DNA from: CAYTUI01 sp964441335
GTDB lineage: Bacteria; Patescibacteriota; Patescibacteriia; UBA1558; 2-01-FULL-52-15
Assembly (NCBI GenBank): GCA_964441335.1
Contig: CAYTUI010000021.1
Location: 1 to 22,255 of the forward strand
DNA length: 22,255 nucleotides
Reading direction: 5' to 3'
In this document: one piece after another, positions 7,353 to 14,114 of the stretch
How positions within the stretch are numbered: position 1 is the stretch's first letter
Layout: each line of letters begins with the position of its first letter
The notes under the pieces: generated by a model
Told to the model about the DNA's origin: nothing
What the model saw: only the letters and a program-made list of their open reading frames with translations
The model's database searches: none
Position numbers and translations under genes: made by a program

Positions 7353-7373
7353 CCCCTCCTTTTCAAGGAGGGG
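7353..7373. repeat. AAGGAGGGG-type short palindrome
   Basis: CCCCTCCTT (7353-7361), three-base loop, AAGGAGGGG (7365-7373), 9 bp perfect. The same stem sequence recurs at 11372-11392, and a close relative at 15917-15937. Confidence 0.65.
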
Positions 7374-7396
7374 TTGGGGTGGTTAATGTAATTATA

Positions 7397-7437
7397 CGAA
7401 AACCGCTCCCCGAAGCTTGGTGCTAAGGGGAGCGGTT
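7397..7437 (-). terminator. intrinsic terminator of the 7445-7846 gene
   Basis: An 11-bp perfect stem (7427-7437 with 7401-7411) with a 15-base loop begins 8 bases after the stop codon and is followed on the minus strand by TTTTCG. It closes the secreted-protein gene as a separate unit. Confidence 0.7.
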
Positions 7438-7444
7438 GGATCCG

Positions 7445-7846
7445 CTAGAAATCGATCCTGGTGACGATGAGCAGACCGGTAGGCTCGTTTAGGGTCGCGA
7501 GACCCGTCGTCAGTGCTGTGATGCAGACGATTTCCAGGTGGCCTTGCTGTAGTACTTCACCTGCCCAGATGGCTATGGATCTGGCGATCAGTTCATCAAA
7601 GTGGCTGTTCACGTACTCCTGCTCTCGCCCGTCTGGCTTGGCCTCCTTTTCCCACCTGTGCTTGGTAGCTGGGAGATTCAGGTAGTAGATGTAATCGCCC
7701 ATGTGTTTGGGGGTTGCTGTGTAGGTCTGGTGATCTCGTTTTTCGTGACTGCCAACTCCCAGCAGATCGGCGGAAGTTGCCAGAGACGGGGCGGACAGGC
7801 AGACGACTGCCAGCAACAGAACAGGAACCAAATGACGGATTCTCAT
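7445..7846 (-). CDS. secreted hypothetical protein, GC-rich orphan
   Basis: 133 residues with a clear signal peptide: MRIR, a hydrophobic core (LVPVLLLAVVCL), then a small-residue cleavage region around SAPSLATSA (18-26). The mature part (~107 residues) is not recognised. It has a His- and charge-rich N-terminal half and a hydrophobic C-terminal half (IVCITALTTGLATL). Unlike its neighbours, the gene is GC-rich, has a strong SD (GAGGAG at 7858-7853, 6 bases from the ATG), a consensus promoter and its own terminator, so it forms a self-contained unit. An open frame of 109 codons overlaps it in another phase but has none of these signals. Function unknown; recent acquisition is inferred from composition and signals. 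Confidence 0.7.
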   Translation of the reverse strand: MRIRHLVPVLLLAVVCLSAPSLATSADLLGVGSHEKRDHQTYTATPKHMGDYIYYLNLPATKHRWEKEAKPDGREQEYVNSHFDELIARSIAIWAGEVLQQGHLEIVCITALTTGLATLNEPTGLLIVTRIDF

Positions 7847-7908
7847 TCAGATCTCCTCGGCACCGCATTGCGGGGCCCGGGTTAGGGTTAAGGAACGAAG
7901 GACAACAA

Positions 7909-7937
7909 AAGATAACACAACGCAATTATTATGTCAA
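7909..7937 (-). promoter_or_regulatory. sigma70-type promoter for the 7445-7846 gene
   Basis: On the minus strand TTGACA (7937-7932), a 17-base spacer, then TATCTT (7914-7909), giving a 5' UTR of about 55 bases with a small CCGCAATGCGG hairpin (7873-7863) before the SD. Confidence 0.7.
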
Positions 7938-7952
7938 CGTGTTTAGTCTTTA

Positions 7953-8915
7953 TCATTCCTTTTCCCAGAGTGGCAAGGTTCTAAAGAGTTTATCAATTGT
8001 TTTGTCTATCGGAGCGCCACCGAAGAGGATACTTTCAGCGGCTTCAAAAATTGGAATGGATAGTGAATATTTATCGTCTAATATTTTAAAGGCTTGGGCG
8101 TTGAAAATACCCTCAACTGTTTTATCGTTGTCCTGAACTTTATTGGTGGCCAGTTGCTCGCCATAAAGTCTGTTGTGGCTCCATTGGGAAAATAGAGTAG
8201 CTTCAAAGTCACCGAGATATGATAGCCCAGCAGCTGTTTCAGCTCGGCCACCGGCTGCTGTAATGATTTGCCCGACTTCTATCAGGCTTTGAGTCATCAA
8301 AGTGCCCTTAAGTGCCTGCCGACCCAGACCGTCTAGGATGCCGGCCATAATGCCGGTAACATTTTTGGCAGCCGCGCCTATTTCACAGCCAATAATATCG
8401 GTATTTAAATGGATACAGATGGTATCATTTTTCATTTGCTCCCCAATATTTTCCAATAAGTTTTTTGGTCCTGCCAACACCATATTGGTCGGTATGCCTA
8501 GTAGAATATCCTGCGGTTGGGCCGGTCCGCTGAAAGAAAAAATATTTATTTGTTGGTCACTAAGCTCCTCCTGAAGTATTTCGGACATTCGTTGGCCGGT
8601 ATCTTTTTCTAAACCTTTAATACAAATAATAAAGTTTTTGCCGTTAAGTTGGCGTTTTTTTAAATTGGCCCGGACAAAATTTCGCAGTTCTTGGGCGGGA
8701 ATAACCAGCAATATAATATCTGCCGCTAATAGAATATTAAGGTCTTCGGTTTTTTTAACATCATTTTTCAGACGCAAATGATCATTACCTTGTTGCTGGC
8801 TGATTTTCTCCCAATGCGGCGATGGCGCTCCCCATTGAACGACTGGCGTATGCTGGCAGAAAATATTGGCCAAGGTAGAACCCCAGCGGCCGGCTCCGAT
8901 TATCCCTATTGTCAT
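7953..8915 (-). CDS. gpsA: NAD(P)-dependent glycerol-3-phosphate dehydrogenase
   Basis: Reduces dihydroxyacetone phosphate to sn-glycerol-3-phosphate for phospholipid synthesis. 320 residues. The Rossmann motif GAGRWGSTLA (7-16), the conserved CIKGLE with Lys100, and the catalytic block CEIGAAAKNVTGIMAGILDGLG with Lys184 are present. Two segments deviate from the usual enzyme: SGPAQPQD (129-136) stands where most have SGPSFAxEV, and GLSYLGDFEATLFSQWSHNRLYG (230-252) where most have GLGDLxxTCTSxxSRN. The key Gly-Asp and Asn-Arg are kept, so activity is plausible. It overlaps the end of miaA by 4 bases (ATGA), so it is likely translated with it. Confidence 0.9.
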   Translation of the reverse strand: MTIGIIGAGRWGSTLANIFCQHTPVVQWGAPSPHWEKISQQQGNDHLRLKNDVKKTEDLNILLAADIILLVIPAQELRNFVRANLKKRQLNGKNFIICIKGLEKDTGQRMSEILQEELSDQQINIFSFSGPAQPQDILLGIPTNMVLAGPKNLLENIGEQMKNDTICIHLNTDIIGCEIGAAAKNVTGIMAGILDGLGRQALKGTLMTQSLIEVGQIITAAGGRAETAAGLSYLGDFEATLFSQWSHNRLYGEQLATNKVQDNDKTVEGIFNAQAFKILDDKYSLSIPIFEAAESILFGGAPIDKTIDKLFRTLPLWEKE

Positions 8916-9835
8916 TGTGATAAAAAGTCACTTATTAAATCCACAGCCTCGCGGCTATTGGTAACCCAATTTATTTTATTGTTTTTTTCCATACGCCAAA
9001 ACCAGGTCATCTGTCTTTTGGCGTAATTGCGCGTGTCCTTTTTAATCTCATCAATGACGTCCGGTAAACTTTTTTTCTTAGTAAAATATTCTTGCCACTC
9101 GCGGTAACCGATAGACAACATGCCCGGAGCGTTCCAGCCGAATTTCTTAACCAATGCGCTCACCTCATTTTCCAGTCCCTGCTTAATCATTTCTTCCACT
9201 CGCTGGTTTATTTTGTCGTATAGTTCTTCCCGTTCGGTATCTATCCCTATCAGCAGGTAGTTATGCTTGGGCCGGTCAGTTTTTTGACTTTGAAAAAAGC
9301 GTTGTCCGCTCATTTCATTAAATTCAATGGCTCGGATTAGTTTGACCTTATTGTTTTGATAAATCAACTGGGCGGCTTCAGGATCTTGTTTTTTTAGTCT
9401 TAAGACCAGGTCATCGGTGCTCATAGCCTCCAGTTCGGCACGTAAAGCCGGGTTGGGCGGTACGTTAGGTATTTGATAGTTTTCAGCAATGGCCGACAAA
9501 TACAAACCAGTGCCGCCGACTACCAATGGCAATTTAATATTTTTTAAAATTTTGTTGATGCTTTCAAAAGCCAGTGTCTGATATTGCGGCAGATAAATCT
9601 GATGATCAGGCTCGGCAATATCCAATAAATAATGCTTAACCTGCTTTCTTTCAGCTGTAGTAACTTTGCCGGTGCCGATATCCATGCCTTTGTATAATTG
9701 ACGGGAATCGGCAGAAATTATTTCGCCGTTAAATTTTTTGGCCAGCTCAAGAGCCAGCTGTGATTTGCCGGAACCGGTTGGACCAAGAATCACCACCACC
9801 TTGGGCAAGTTTTTATTTTGATTTGTATCGGACAT
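8912..9835 (-). CDS. miaA: tRNA dimethylallyltransferase
   Basis: Adds the dimethylallyl group to A37 of tRNAs that read UNN codons. 307 residues. P-loop GPTGSGKS (18-25), the catalytic-site strand ISADSRQLYKGMDIGTGK (40-57), PLVVGGTGLYL near 105, and the C-terminal tRNA-contact motif SIGYREWQEY followed by KKDTRNYAKRQMTWFWR. All standard landmarks are present at normal length. It lies between miaB, which acts on its product, and gpsA, all on the minus strand. The gap to miaB is 59 bases with no SD. Confidence 0.96.
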   Translation of the reverse strand: MSDTNQNKNLPKVVVILGPTGSGKSQLALELAKKFNGEIISADSRQLYKGMDIGTGKVTTAERKQVKHYLLDIAEPDHQIYLPQYQTLAFESINKILKNIKLPLVVGGTGLYLSAIAENYQIPNVPPNPALRAELEAMSTDDLVLRLKKQDPEAAQLIYQNNKVKLIRAIEFNEMSGQRFFQSQKTDRPKHNYLLIGIDTEREELYDKINQRVEEMIKQGLENEVSALVKKFGWNAPGMLSIGYREWQEYFTKKKSLPDVIDEIKKDTRNYAKRQMTWFWRMEKNNKINWVTNSREAVDLISDFLSQ

Positions 9836-9894
9836 GGATTATGTTTTTCTTTTTGACGACGCCTCTTTTTATTTGATCAGCCAAACTAACACGC

Positions 9895-11256
9895 TTAGTT
9901 AAGCGCTTTTTTCTTAGGAGTTCGCGCATTTCTGCTTTGGTTTTTTTGGATTCCATCGTGAGGTAATTCACCTTCCAGACCCCAAGCCTTAGCTTTGACA
10001 ATCTTTACCTGAACAAACTGTCCGGTCAGATTTTCGGTGCTGTCAAAAGTAATGGTTTTGAATTCGGAGTTTTTAGCTTTATTCCTATATATTGTATCAC
10101 GTTTAAGGCTGTTTTCAACCAGGACTTTAATTGTTTGATCCACAAATTGCTGATGATAAGTAAGTGCCAGACTGGCTAACAGGTCGTTTAGTTCAACTTC
10201 TCGTGCTGTTTTGGTGGCTTTGGGAATATCATCAGTATAGAGCTTGCTGGCGGCAGTTCCGCTTCTAAGAGAGTATTGCGAGATGTAGGCCATATCAAAT
10301 TTTACATCGTTAAATAGCTGTAAAGTTCTGTTAAATTGTTCATTAGTTTCGCCGCTAAAACCGACAATAATATCTGTTGATAGCCCAATATTGGGTCTGA
10401 CTTTTCTTATTTTAGTAATCAGTGTTTTATAGTGGGCGATAGTGTAATGTCTGTTCATTTTTTTTAACATTTCATCATCACCATTTTGAACAGGTAAATG
10501 CAAATAGTTGGTCAAATGTTTTGAACGGCCCAGTTCAGTGATTAGTTCGTCAGACATATCATAAGGATGGCTGGTAACAAAACGCAGCCAATAATCGCCC
10601 GGTATGTTATCAATCATTTTTAACAGCTCCGGAAACTTGATTTCGTCTTTTAGATCCAGGCCGTAGGAATTAACGTTTTGTCCGACCAAAATAATTTCTT
10701 TGTAATTGTGGTCAATAAGTTGCTGAATCTCGGCTATTATATCAGCCGACGGTCTGGAGACTTCACGGCCACGTGTATATGGCACAGCGCAGTAAGTGCA
10801 GAATTTATTACAGCCGGTAGAAATCGGTACATAGGCCTGGAAAGTAGAGTGGTACTTTGGTTGGATTTTGAAGTAGCTTGGCAGGTCAATTAACTGTTCT
10901 TTGGTGATACCGGCTAATTGTTCCGGCAAACTGTCTAGTTTTTTAATATCAATAAAGATATCAAATTTGTCCTGAAGTTTCTTGCGGTCTTGTTCTAAGA
11001 TACAACCCGACAGCAGAGTTATAAGCGGCCGCTTAGCTTTTTCCAACTGCCAGAGCCTAAGTTTGCCATAGATTCTGTCCATAGCTTTTTGTCTGACAGC
11101 GCAGGCAATTACTCCAACTAGGTCGGCTTCCTTTTCTTCAGTAGTCTCCTGATAGCCAAGTTTTTCCAAAACCGTAGCCAGACGTTCAGCATCGTTTTTA
11201 TTCATCTGGCAGCCCATGACCACCAGAAAATATTTAGGGTTACTATTTTTCGGCAT
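9895..11256 (-). CDS. miaB: tRNA-2-methylthio-N6-dimethylallyladenosine synthase
   Basis: A radical-SAM methylthiotransferase that converts i6A37, made by MiaA, to ms2i6A37. 453 residues. The N-terminal UPF0004 domain holds three Cys for the second Fe-S cluster (Cys16 in MGCQMN, Cys52 in ACAVRQKA, Cys85 in LSGCILEQ). The radical-SAM motif CNKFCTYC gives Cys149, Cys153 and Cys156. Further MiaB motifs are ILVGQNVNSYG, LHLPVQNGDDEML and DIIVGFSGET, and a TRAM domain follows at about 370-430. The C-terminus is a basic tail. A TATAAA box (11271-11266) lies only 9 bases before the ATG, so the 5' UTR is probably very short. This is the first gene of miaB-miaA-gpsA. Confidence 0.96.
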   Translation of the reverse strand: MPKNSNPKYFLVVMGCQMNKNDAERLATVLEKLGYQETTEEKEADLVGVIACAVRQKAMDRIYGKLRLWQLEKAKRPLITLLSGCILEQDRKKLQDKFDIFIDIKKLDSLPEQLAGITKEQLIDLPSYFKIQPKYHSTFQAYVPISTGCNKFCTYCAVPYTRGREVSRPSADIIAEIQQLIDHNYKEIILVGQNVNSYGLDLKDEIKFPELLKMIDNIPGDYWLRFVTSHPYDMSDELITELGRSKHLTNYLHLPVQNGDDEMLKKMNRHYTIAHYKTLITKIRKVRPNIGLSTDIIVGFSGETNEQFNRTLQLFNDVKFDMAYISQYSLRSGTAASKLYTDDIPKATKTAREVELNDLLASLALTYHQQFVDQTIKVLVENSLKRDTIYRNKAKNSEFKTITFDSTENLTGQFVQVKIVKAKAWGLEGELPHDGIQKNQSRNARTPKKKALN

Positions 11257-11319
11257 GCTAGGCAGTTTATAGGAAAATTGTTAATCTATCAAGTTGTTGT
11301 TGTTTATAATGCGACCAGT

Positions 11320-11407
11320 CCTAACCCCTCCTTAGTCCTCCCCTTAGCAGGGGAGGCTCCTTTAGTTAGAGCCCCTCCTTACCAAGGAGGGGTAAGGGGA
11401 GGTTAGG
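11320..11407. repeat. nested inverted-repeat element (REP-like)
   Basis: Outer arms CCTAACC (11320-11326) and GGTTAGG (11401-11407) enclose two hairpins: CCTCCCC/GGGGAGG (11337-11343 with 11350-11356) and CCCCTCCTT/AAGGAGGGG (11372-11380 with 11384-11392). A further TAAGGGGAGG at 11393-11402 can pair with the first arm instead. The 324-base spacer 11257-11580 holds this element and the terminator below, and no gene. Confidence 0.65.
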
Positions 11408-11504
11408 GCGGTGATACTTCATTCCCTTTACATTTGAATGTTACCTCGTTGCTTGAGAGTGGCGGGGTTTGGAGGAATAAGAGTTAGCCACAATTACGTC
11501 AATT

Positions 11505-11573
11505 AAAAAACAGCCGGCGGCCAGCCCTCGGCCATGAGCTCGGGCCGAATGGAGGCTGATGTGGCTGTTTTTT
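11505..11573 (-). terminator. large structured intrinsic terminator
   Basis: An 11-bp perfect outer stem (GGCTGTTTTTT against AAAAAACAGCC) starts 8 bases after the stop of the 11581 gene. On the minus strand it ends with a run of six Ts. Inside are nested CAGCC/GGCTG and CGGCC/GGCCG pairings, making a 69-base structure, much longer than a usual terminator. Confidence 0.75.
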
Positions 11574-11580
11574 GTGAATC

Positions 11581-12630
11581 TTATTGAGCTTCGTTGGTTG
11601 GCAGATCGTCCAGATTAATACCCTGCGCTTCCAGCAATTTTCGGAACTGCTCTTCATCAAATTGGGGAACGGAGTTGGCGTCCATCGGAGCATTAGTATT
11701 CAGGTTCAAATCTAGTGTGTTAGGATCAAAATTTGCCGGTATATTGTTTAACGCCCATCGCTGAAGTGACATCAGGCCGAGCCAGACAATAACACCGAGG
11801 ATTGCCAAGAGAATGAGCCCGGTTTTTAGACCGCCGCTGATTGAACCTTGAAGAACGCCTTTTTCAGCCTTCAATTTATTGTAGTAGTTGTTGAAGTAAA
11901 CCAGCATCCAAGCAGAAGAAAAACTTAACCACAGCACATAGATGATGGCATAAATAATCATTCCGATTGTGCCACCTTTGGTTGCTAGAGATATCGGCCA
12001 GAAAATTATCATGGTAATAATACCTATGACTAATCCTAAAGCAATGATTGTGCCCAGCACTTCCCACCATTTACCTTTAACCAATGCTTTACTTTTCATT
12101 AAGGCCGTGAAGCCACTGCCTTGATTATCCACAAGAACGAAAAAGGTAAAGGTAAACCAGATTGCCAGAATGATGCCCGGAACGATCAATAAAATCGTAC
12201 CACCCATAGTAATTAAATAGACCAGTAAACCTAATAATATTGCTGGTATAATAAGCGGAGTAGATTGAGTCAGAGCGACAGATAAATTATTGGCCTGACC
12301 ACGGATAATTTTAAGAGTTGCTACCATAAACCAAACTCCAGCTATCATTAAGATAGCCGCTATAATGTAAGATATTGGTGCGGGCAGATTAACTAGGCTA
12401 GCACTTAAGTTTGGAGTTTGTACGCTTTGAGCTAAGGGTAGATTTTTTGTTAAACCGGCCGATAAGAAAAGTCCGGCCAGATAGGAAAGTAGATTGGTAA
12501 TAAAAGCGGCAATCCAGATAGCAGACATGTTTTTTTTGAATGACTGCCAGGATTGCTTAAACAGCGACTGACCCGTTTGAGGCACAGGAGCTGCCGTTGG
12601 CATACTTTGTGTTGCCTGTTGATTGTCCAT
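11581..12630 (-). CDS. multi-pass membrane protein, YciC/GPDPase-membrane-domain-like
   Basis: 349 residues. After a Gln/Pro-rich cytoplasmic N-terminus there are about seven hydrophobic segments (roughly 37-60, 86-108, 127-143, 146-167, 190-213, 222-248, 269-289). An acidic C-terminal tail of about 60 residues follows. The segment VPGIILAIWFTFTFFVLVDN followed by LMKSKALVKGKWWEVLG is typical of the broad YciC/DUF975/GPDPase membrane-domain superfamily, whose members form a membrane helix bundle of largely unknown role. No catalytic residues are evident. It follows guaB on the same strand after a heptad-repeat spacer and ends at a strong terminator, so it may be the last gene of the thrS transcript. 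Confidence 0.75.
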   Translation of the reverse strand: MDNQQATQSMPTAAPVPQTGQSLFKQSWQSFKKNMSAIWIAAFITNLLSYLAGLFLSAGLTKNLPLAQSVQTPNLSASLVNLPAPISYIIAAILMIAGVWFMVATLKIIRGQANNLSVALTQSTPLIIPAILLGLLVYLITMGGTILLIVPGIILAIWFTFTFFVLVDNQGSGFTALMKSKALVKGKWWEVLGTIIALGLVIGIITMIIFWPISLATKGGTIGMIIYAIIYVLWLSFSSAWMLVYFNNYYNKLKAEKGVLQGSISGGLKTGLILLAILGVIVWLGLMSLQRWALNNIPANFDPNTLDLNLNTNAPMDANSVPQFDEEQFRKLLEAQGINLDDLPTNEAQ

Positions 12631-12633
12631 AGT

Positions 12634-12682
12634 CTTAACACTTAATTATTAATACTCAATACTTAACACTTAATACTTAAAT
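12634..12682. repeat. heptanucleotide array D between guaB and the membrane-protein gene
   Basis: Seven consecutive 7-base units with no gap: CTTAACA, CTTAATT, ATTAATA, CTCAATA, CTTAACA, CTTAATA, CTTAAAT. A 13-base exact repeat occurs at 12634-12646 and 12662-12674 (28 bases apart, four units). The array ends 4 bases before the ATG (12630, minus strand) and fills almost all of the 55-base spacer. Confidence 0.85.
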
Positions 12683-12685
12683 AAA

Positions 12686-14110
12686 TTATAGCATTTCATT
12701 GCTATGGGAGCGAGACTCGCTTTGGCCGGCACTGGTGATTTGTACGAATTTAGCGTTTTGCTGTAACTCTTCAATAGTCTCGGCATTATTATAGCTCATA
12801 CCGGATTTTAAGCCACCGACAAATTCATTAAGAATTTTTTGCACAGGTCCCTTAAAAGGTACCCGGGCTTCAATGCCTTCGGCCGTGACATCATCATAAG
12901 TTTCGCCCTTATCCTTTTGCGGACGTGATAAATTGGCTGTTTTGGAGGCCATGCCGCGGTAAATCTTAAATTGTTGGTCGCGGTAGGAAATGACCGGGCC
13001 GGGTGTTTCCTGCGCTCCGGCTAGAGTACTGCCGAGCATGACAGTTTGGGCGCCGGCGGCTAAAGCTTTAACAATATCGCCGGGATGACGAATGCCGCCA
13101 TCGGCACAGGCCGGAACCCCATGCTGTCTGGTAACTTTAGTAGCATTCATTACCGCAGTTAATTGAGGCACACCAACTCCGGCAACCAGTCTGGTAATAC
13201 AAGCTGCTCCTGGTCCAATGCCGATTTTAACGGCATCAACTCCGGCTTTGATCAAATCTTCGGCTGCTTGCGCTGTGGCAATATTACCGCCCATGATTTC
13301 CAGATCGGGAAATTGCGCTTTAATTTTTTTAATGGCATTTAATTCATTATCTGAATGACCGTGAGCAATATCTATAACAATAAAATCAGCACCGGCAGAA
13401 ACTAGAGCAGTAGTCCGTTCAATCATGTCGTTCTTAGTGCCCACCGCGGCGCCGACAATCAACCGTCCTTTAGAATCCTTGGTTGATAAAATATGATTAG
13501 CTTTGCTGATAATATCGGAGGCGGTAATTAAGCCGCAAATGCTGTTGTCCCCATCAACTAATGGCAGTTTTTCAATGCGGTTTTCTTTAAGTATGTTTTT
13601 AGCTTCATCTATGGAGACGTTGGCTGCGGCCGTAACCAGTTTTTCACGGGGCGTCATAAGTTCCGATACTTTTTGCATCCTGTCATGCGCAAACATCATA
13701 TCGCGACTGGTAATAATGCCCTTAAGTTTTTTCTGATCGTCGCAGATTAAGAGACTGTGAACTCCGGTTTTTTCAATTAAGTTCCAGGCATCACCCAGAG
13801 TCGCCGCAATGTTAATGCAATAAGGATCGTCAATAATAATGCTTTGTTTTCTTTTGACCAATTCAATTTCATGCGCCTGTCGGTCAATTGGTAGGAAGCG
13901 GTGAATAATACCGACGCCGCCAGCTTGGGCCATGGCAATGGCCATTTGATTTTCAGTCACAGTGTCCATGTTGGAAGAAACTATTGGCACATGAAGACGA
14001 ATTTTTTTGGTTAATTGTGAATCGGTCCGTGCTTGGCCGCGGGACAAAAGACGCGAATATTGCGGTTCCAACAGAACGTCGTCGTAAGTTAAAGCTAATT
14101 GGATATCCAT
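12686..14110 (-). CDS. guaB: IMP dehydrogenase (IMPDH/GMPR family) with two CBS domains
   Basis: Expected to oxidise IMP to XMP for guanine nucleotide synthesis. 474 residues from the ATG at 14110; an in-frame TTG at 14125 is an unlikely start inside thrS. The barrel begins LTYDDVLLEP, a CBS pair sits at about 95-210, and the barrel resumes with the NAD-site DIAHGH (247-252) and GGNIAT. The catalytic loop is GIGPGAACITR with Cys304; Ala302 replaces the usual Ser (GPGSxC). In the flap, YRGMASKTANLSRPQKDKG keeps an Arg (396) but has Pro397 where IMPDHs have Tyr in the essential Arg-Tyr pair. IMPDH is the most likely call; a GMP-reductase-like or altered enzyme is possible. Only four bases separate it from thrS, so it shares the T-box-controlled transcript. 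Confidence 0.88.
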   Translation of the reverse strand: MDIQLALTYDDVLLEPQYSRLLSRGQARTDSQLTKKIRLHVPIVSSNMDTVTENQMAIAMAQAGGVGIIHRFLPIDRQAHEIELVKRKQSIIIDDPYCINIAATLGDAWNLIEKTGVHSLLICDDQKKLKGIITSRDMMFAHDRMQKVSELMTPREKLVTAAANVSIDEAKNILKENRIEKLPLVDGDNSICGLITASDIISKANHILSTKDSKGRLIVGAAVGTKNDMIERTTALVSAGADFIVIDIAHGHSDNELNAIKKIKAQFPDLEIMGGNIATAQAAEDLIKAGVDAVKIGIGPGAACITRLVAGVGVPQLTAVMNATKVTRQHGVPACADGGIRHPGDIVKALAAGAQTVMLGSTLAGAQETPGPVISYRDQQFKIYRGMASKTANLSRPQKDKGETYDDVTAEGIEARVPFKGPVQKILNEFVGGLKSGMSYNNAETIEELQQNAKFVQITSAGQSESRSHSNEML

Positions 14111-14114
14111 AATT

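Noticed and set aside
7162..7444. tRNA or CRISPR in the gatB spacer
   Set aside because: No T-loop-like sequence, no cloverleaf and no regularly spaced repeats. The palindromes differ from each other and there are no unique spacers.
7596..8136. Frames of 109 codons (-, 7596-7925) and 140 codons (+, 7714-8136) overlapping the secreted orphan
   Set aside because: They run through the promoter and into gpsA, lack SDs and have no domain. The 7445-7846 frame has signal peptide, SD, promoter and terminator.
9813..9956. Short basic 47-residue frame (MESKKTKAEM...) bridging miaB and miaA on the minus strand
   Set aside because: It overlaps the end of miaB and the start of miaA in other phases and has no SD or recognisable family. 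The basic composition may come from A-rich codons. It could still be a small gene, but support is too weak.
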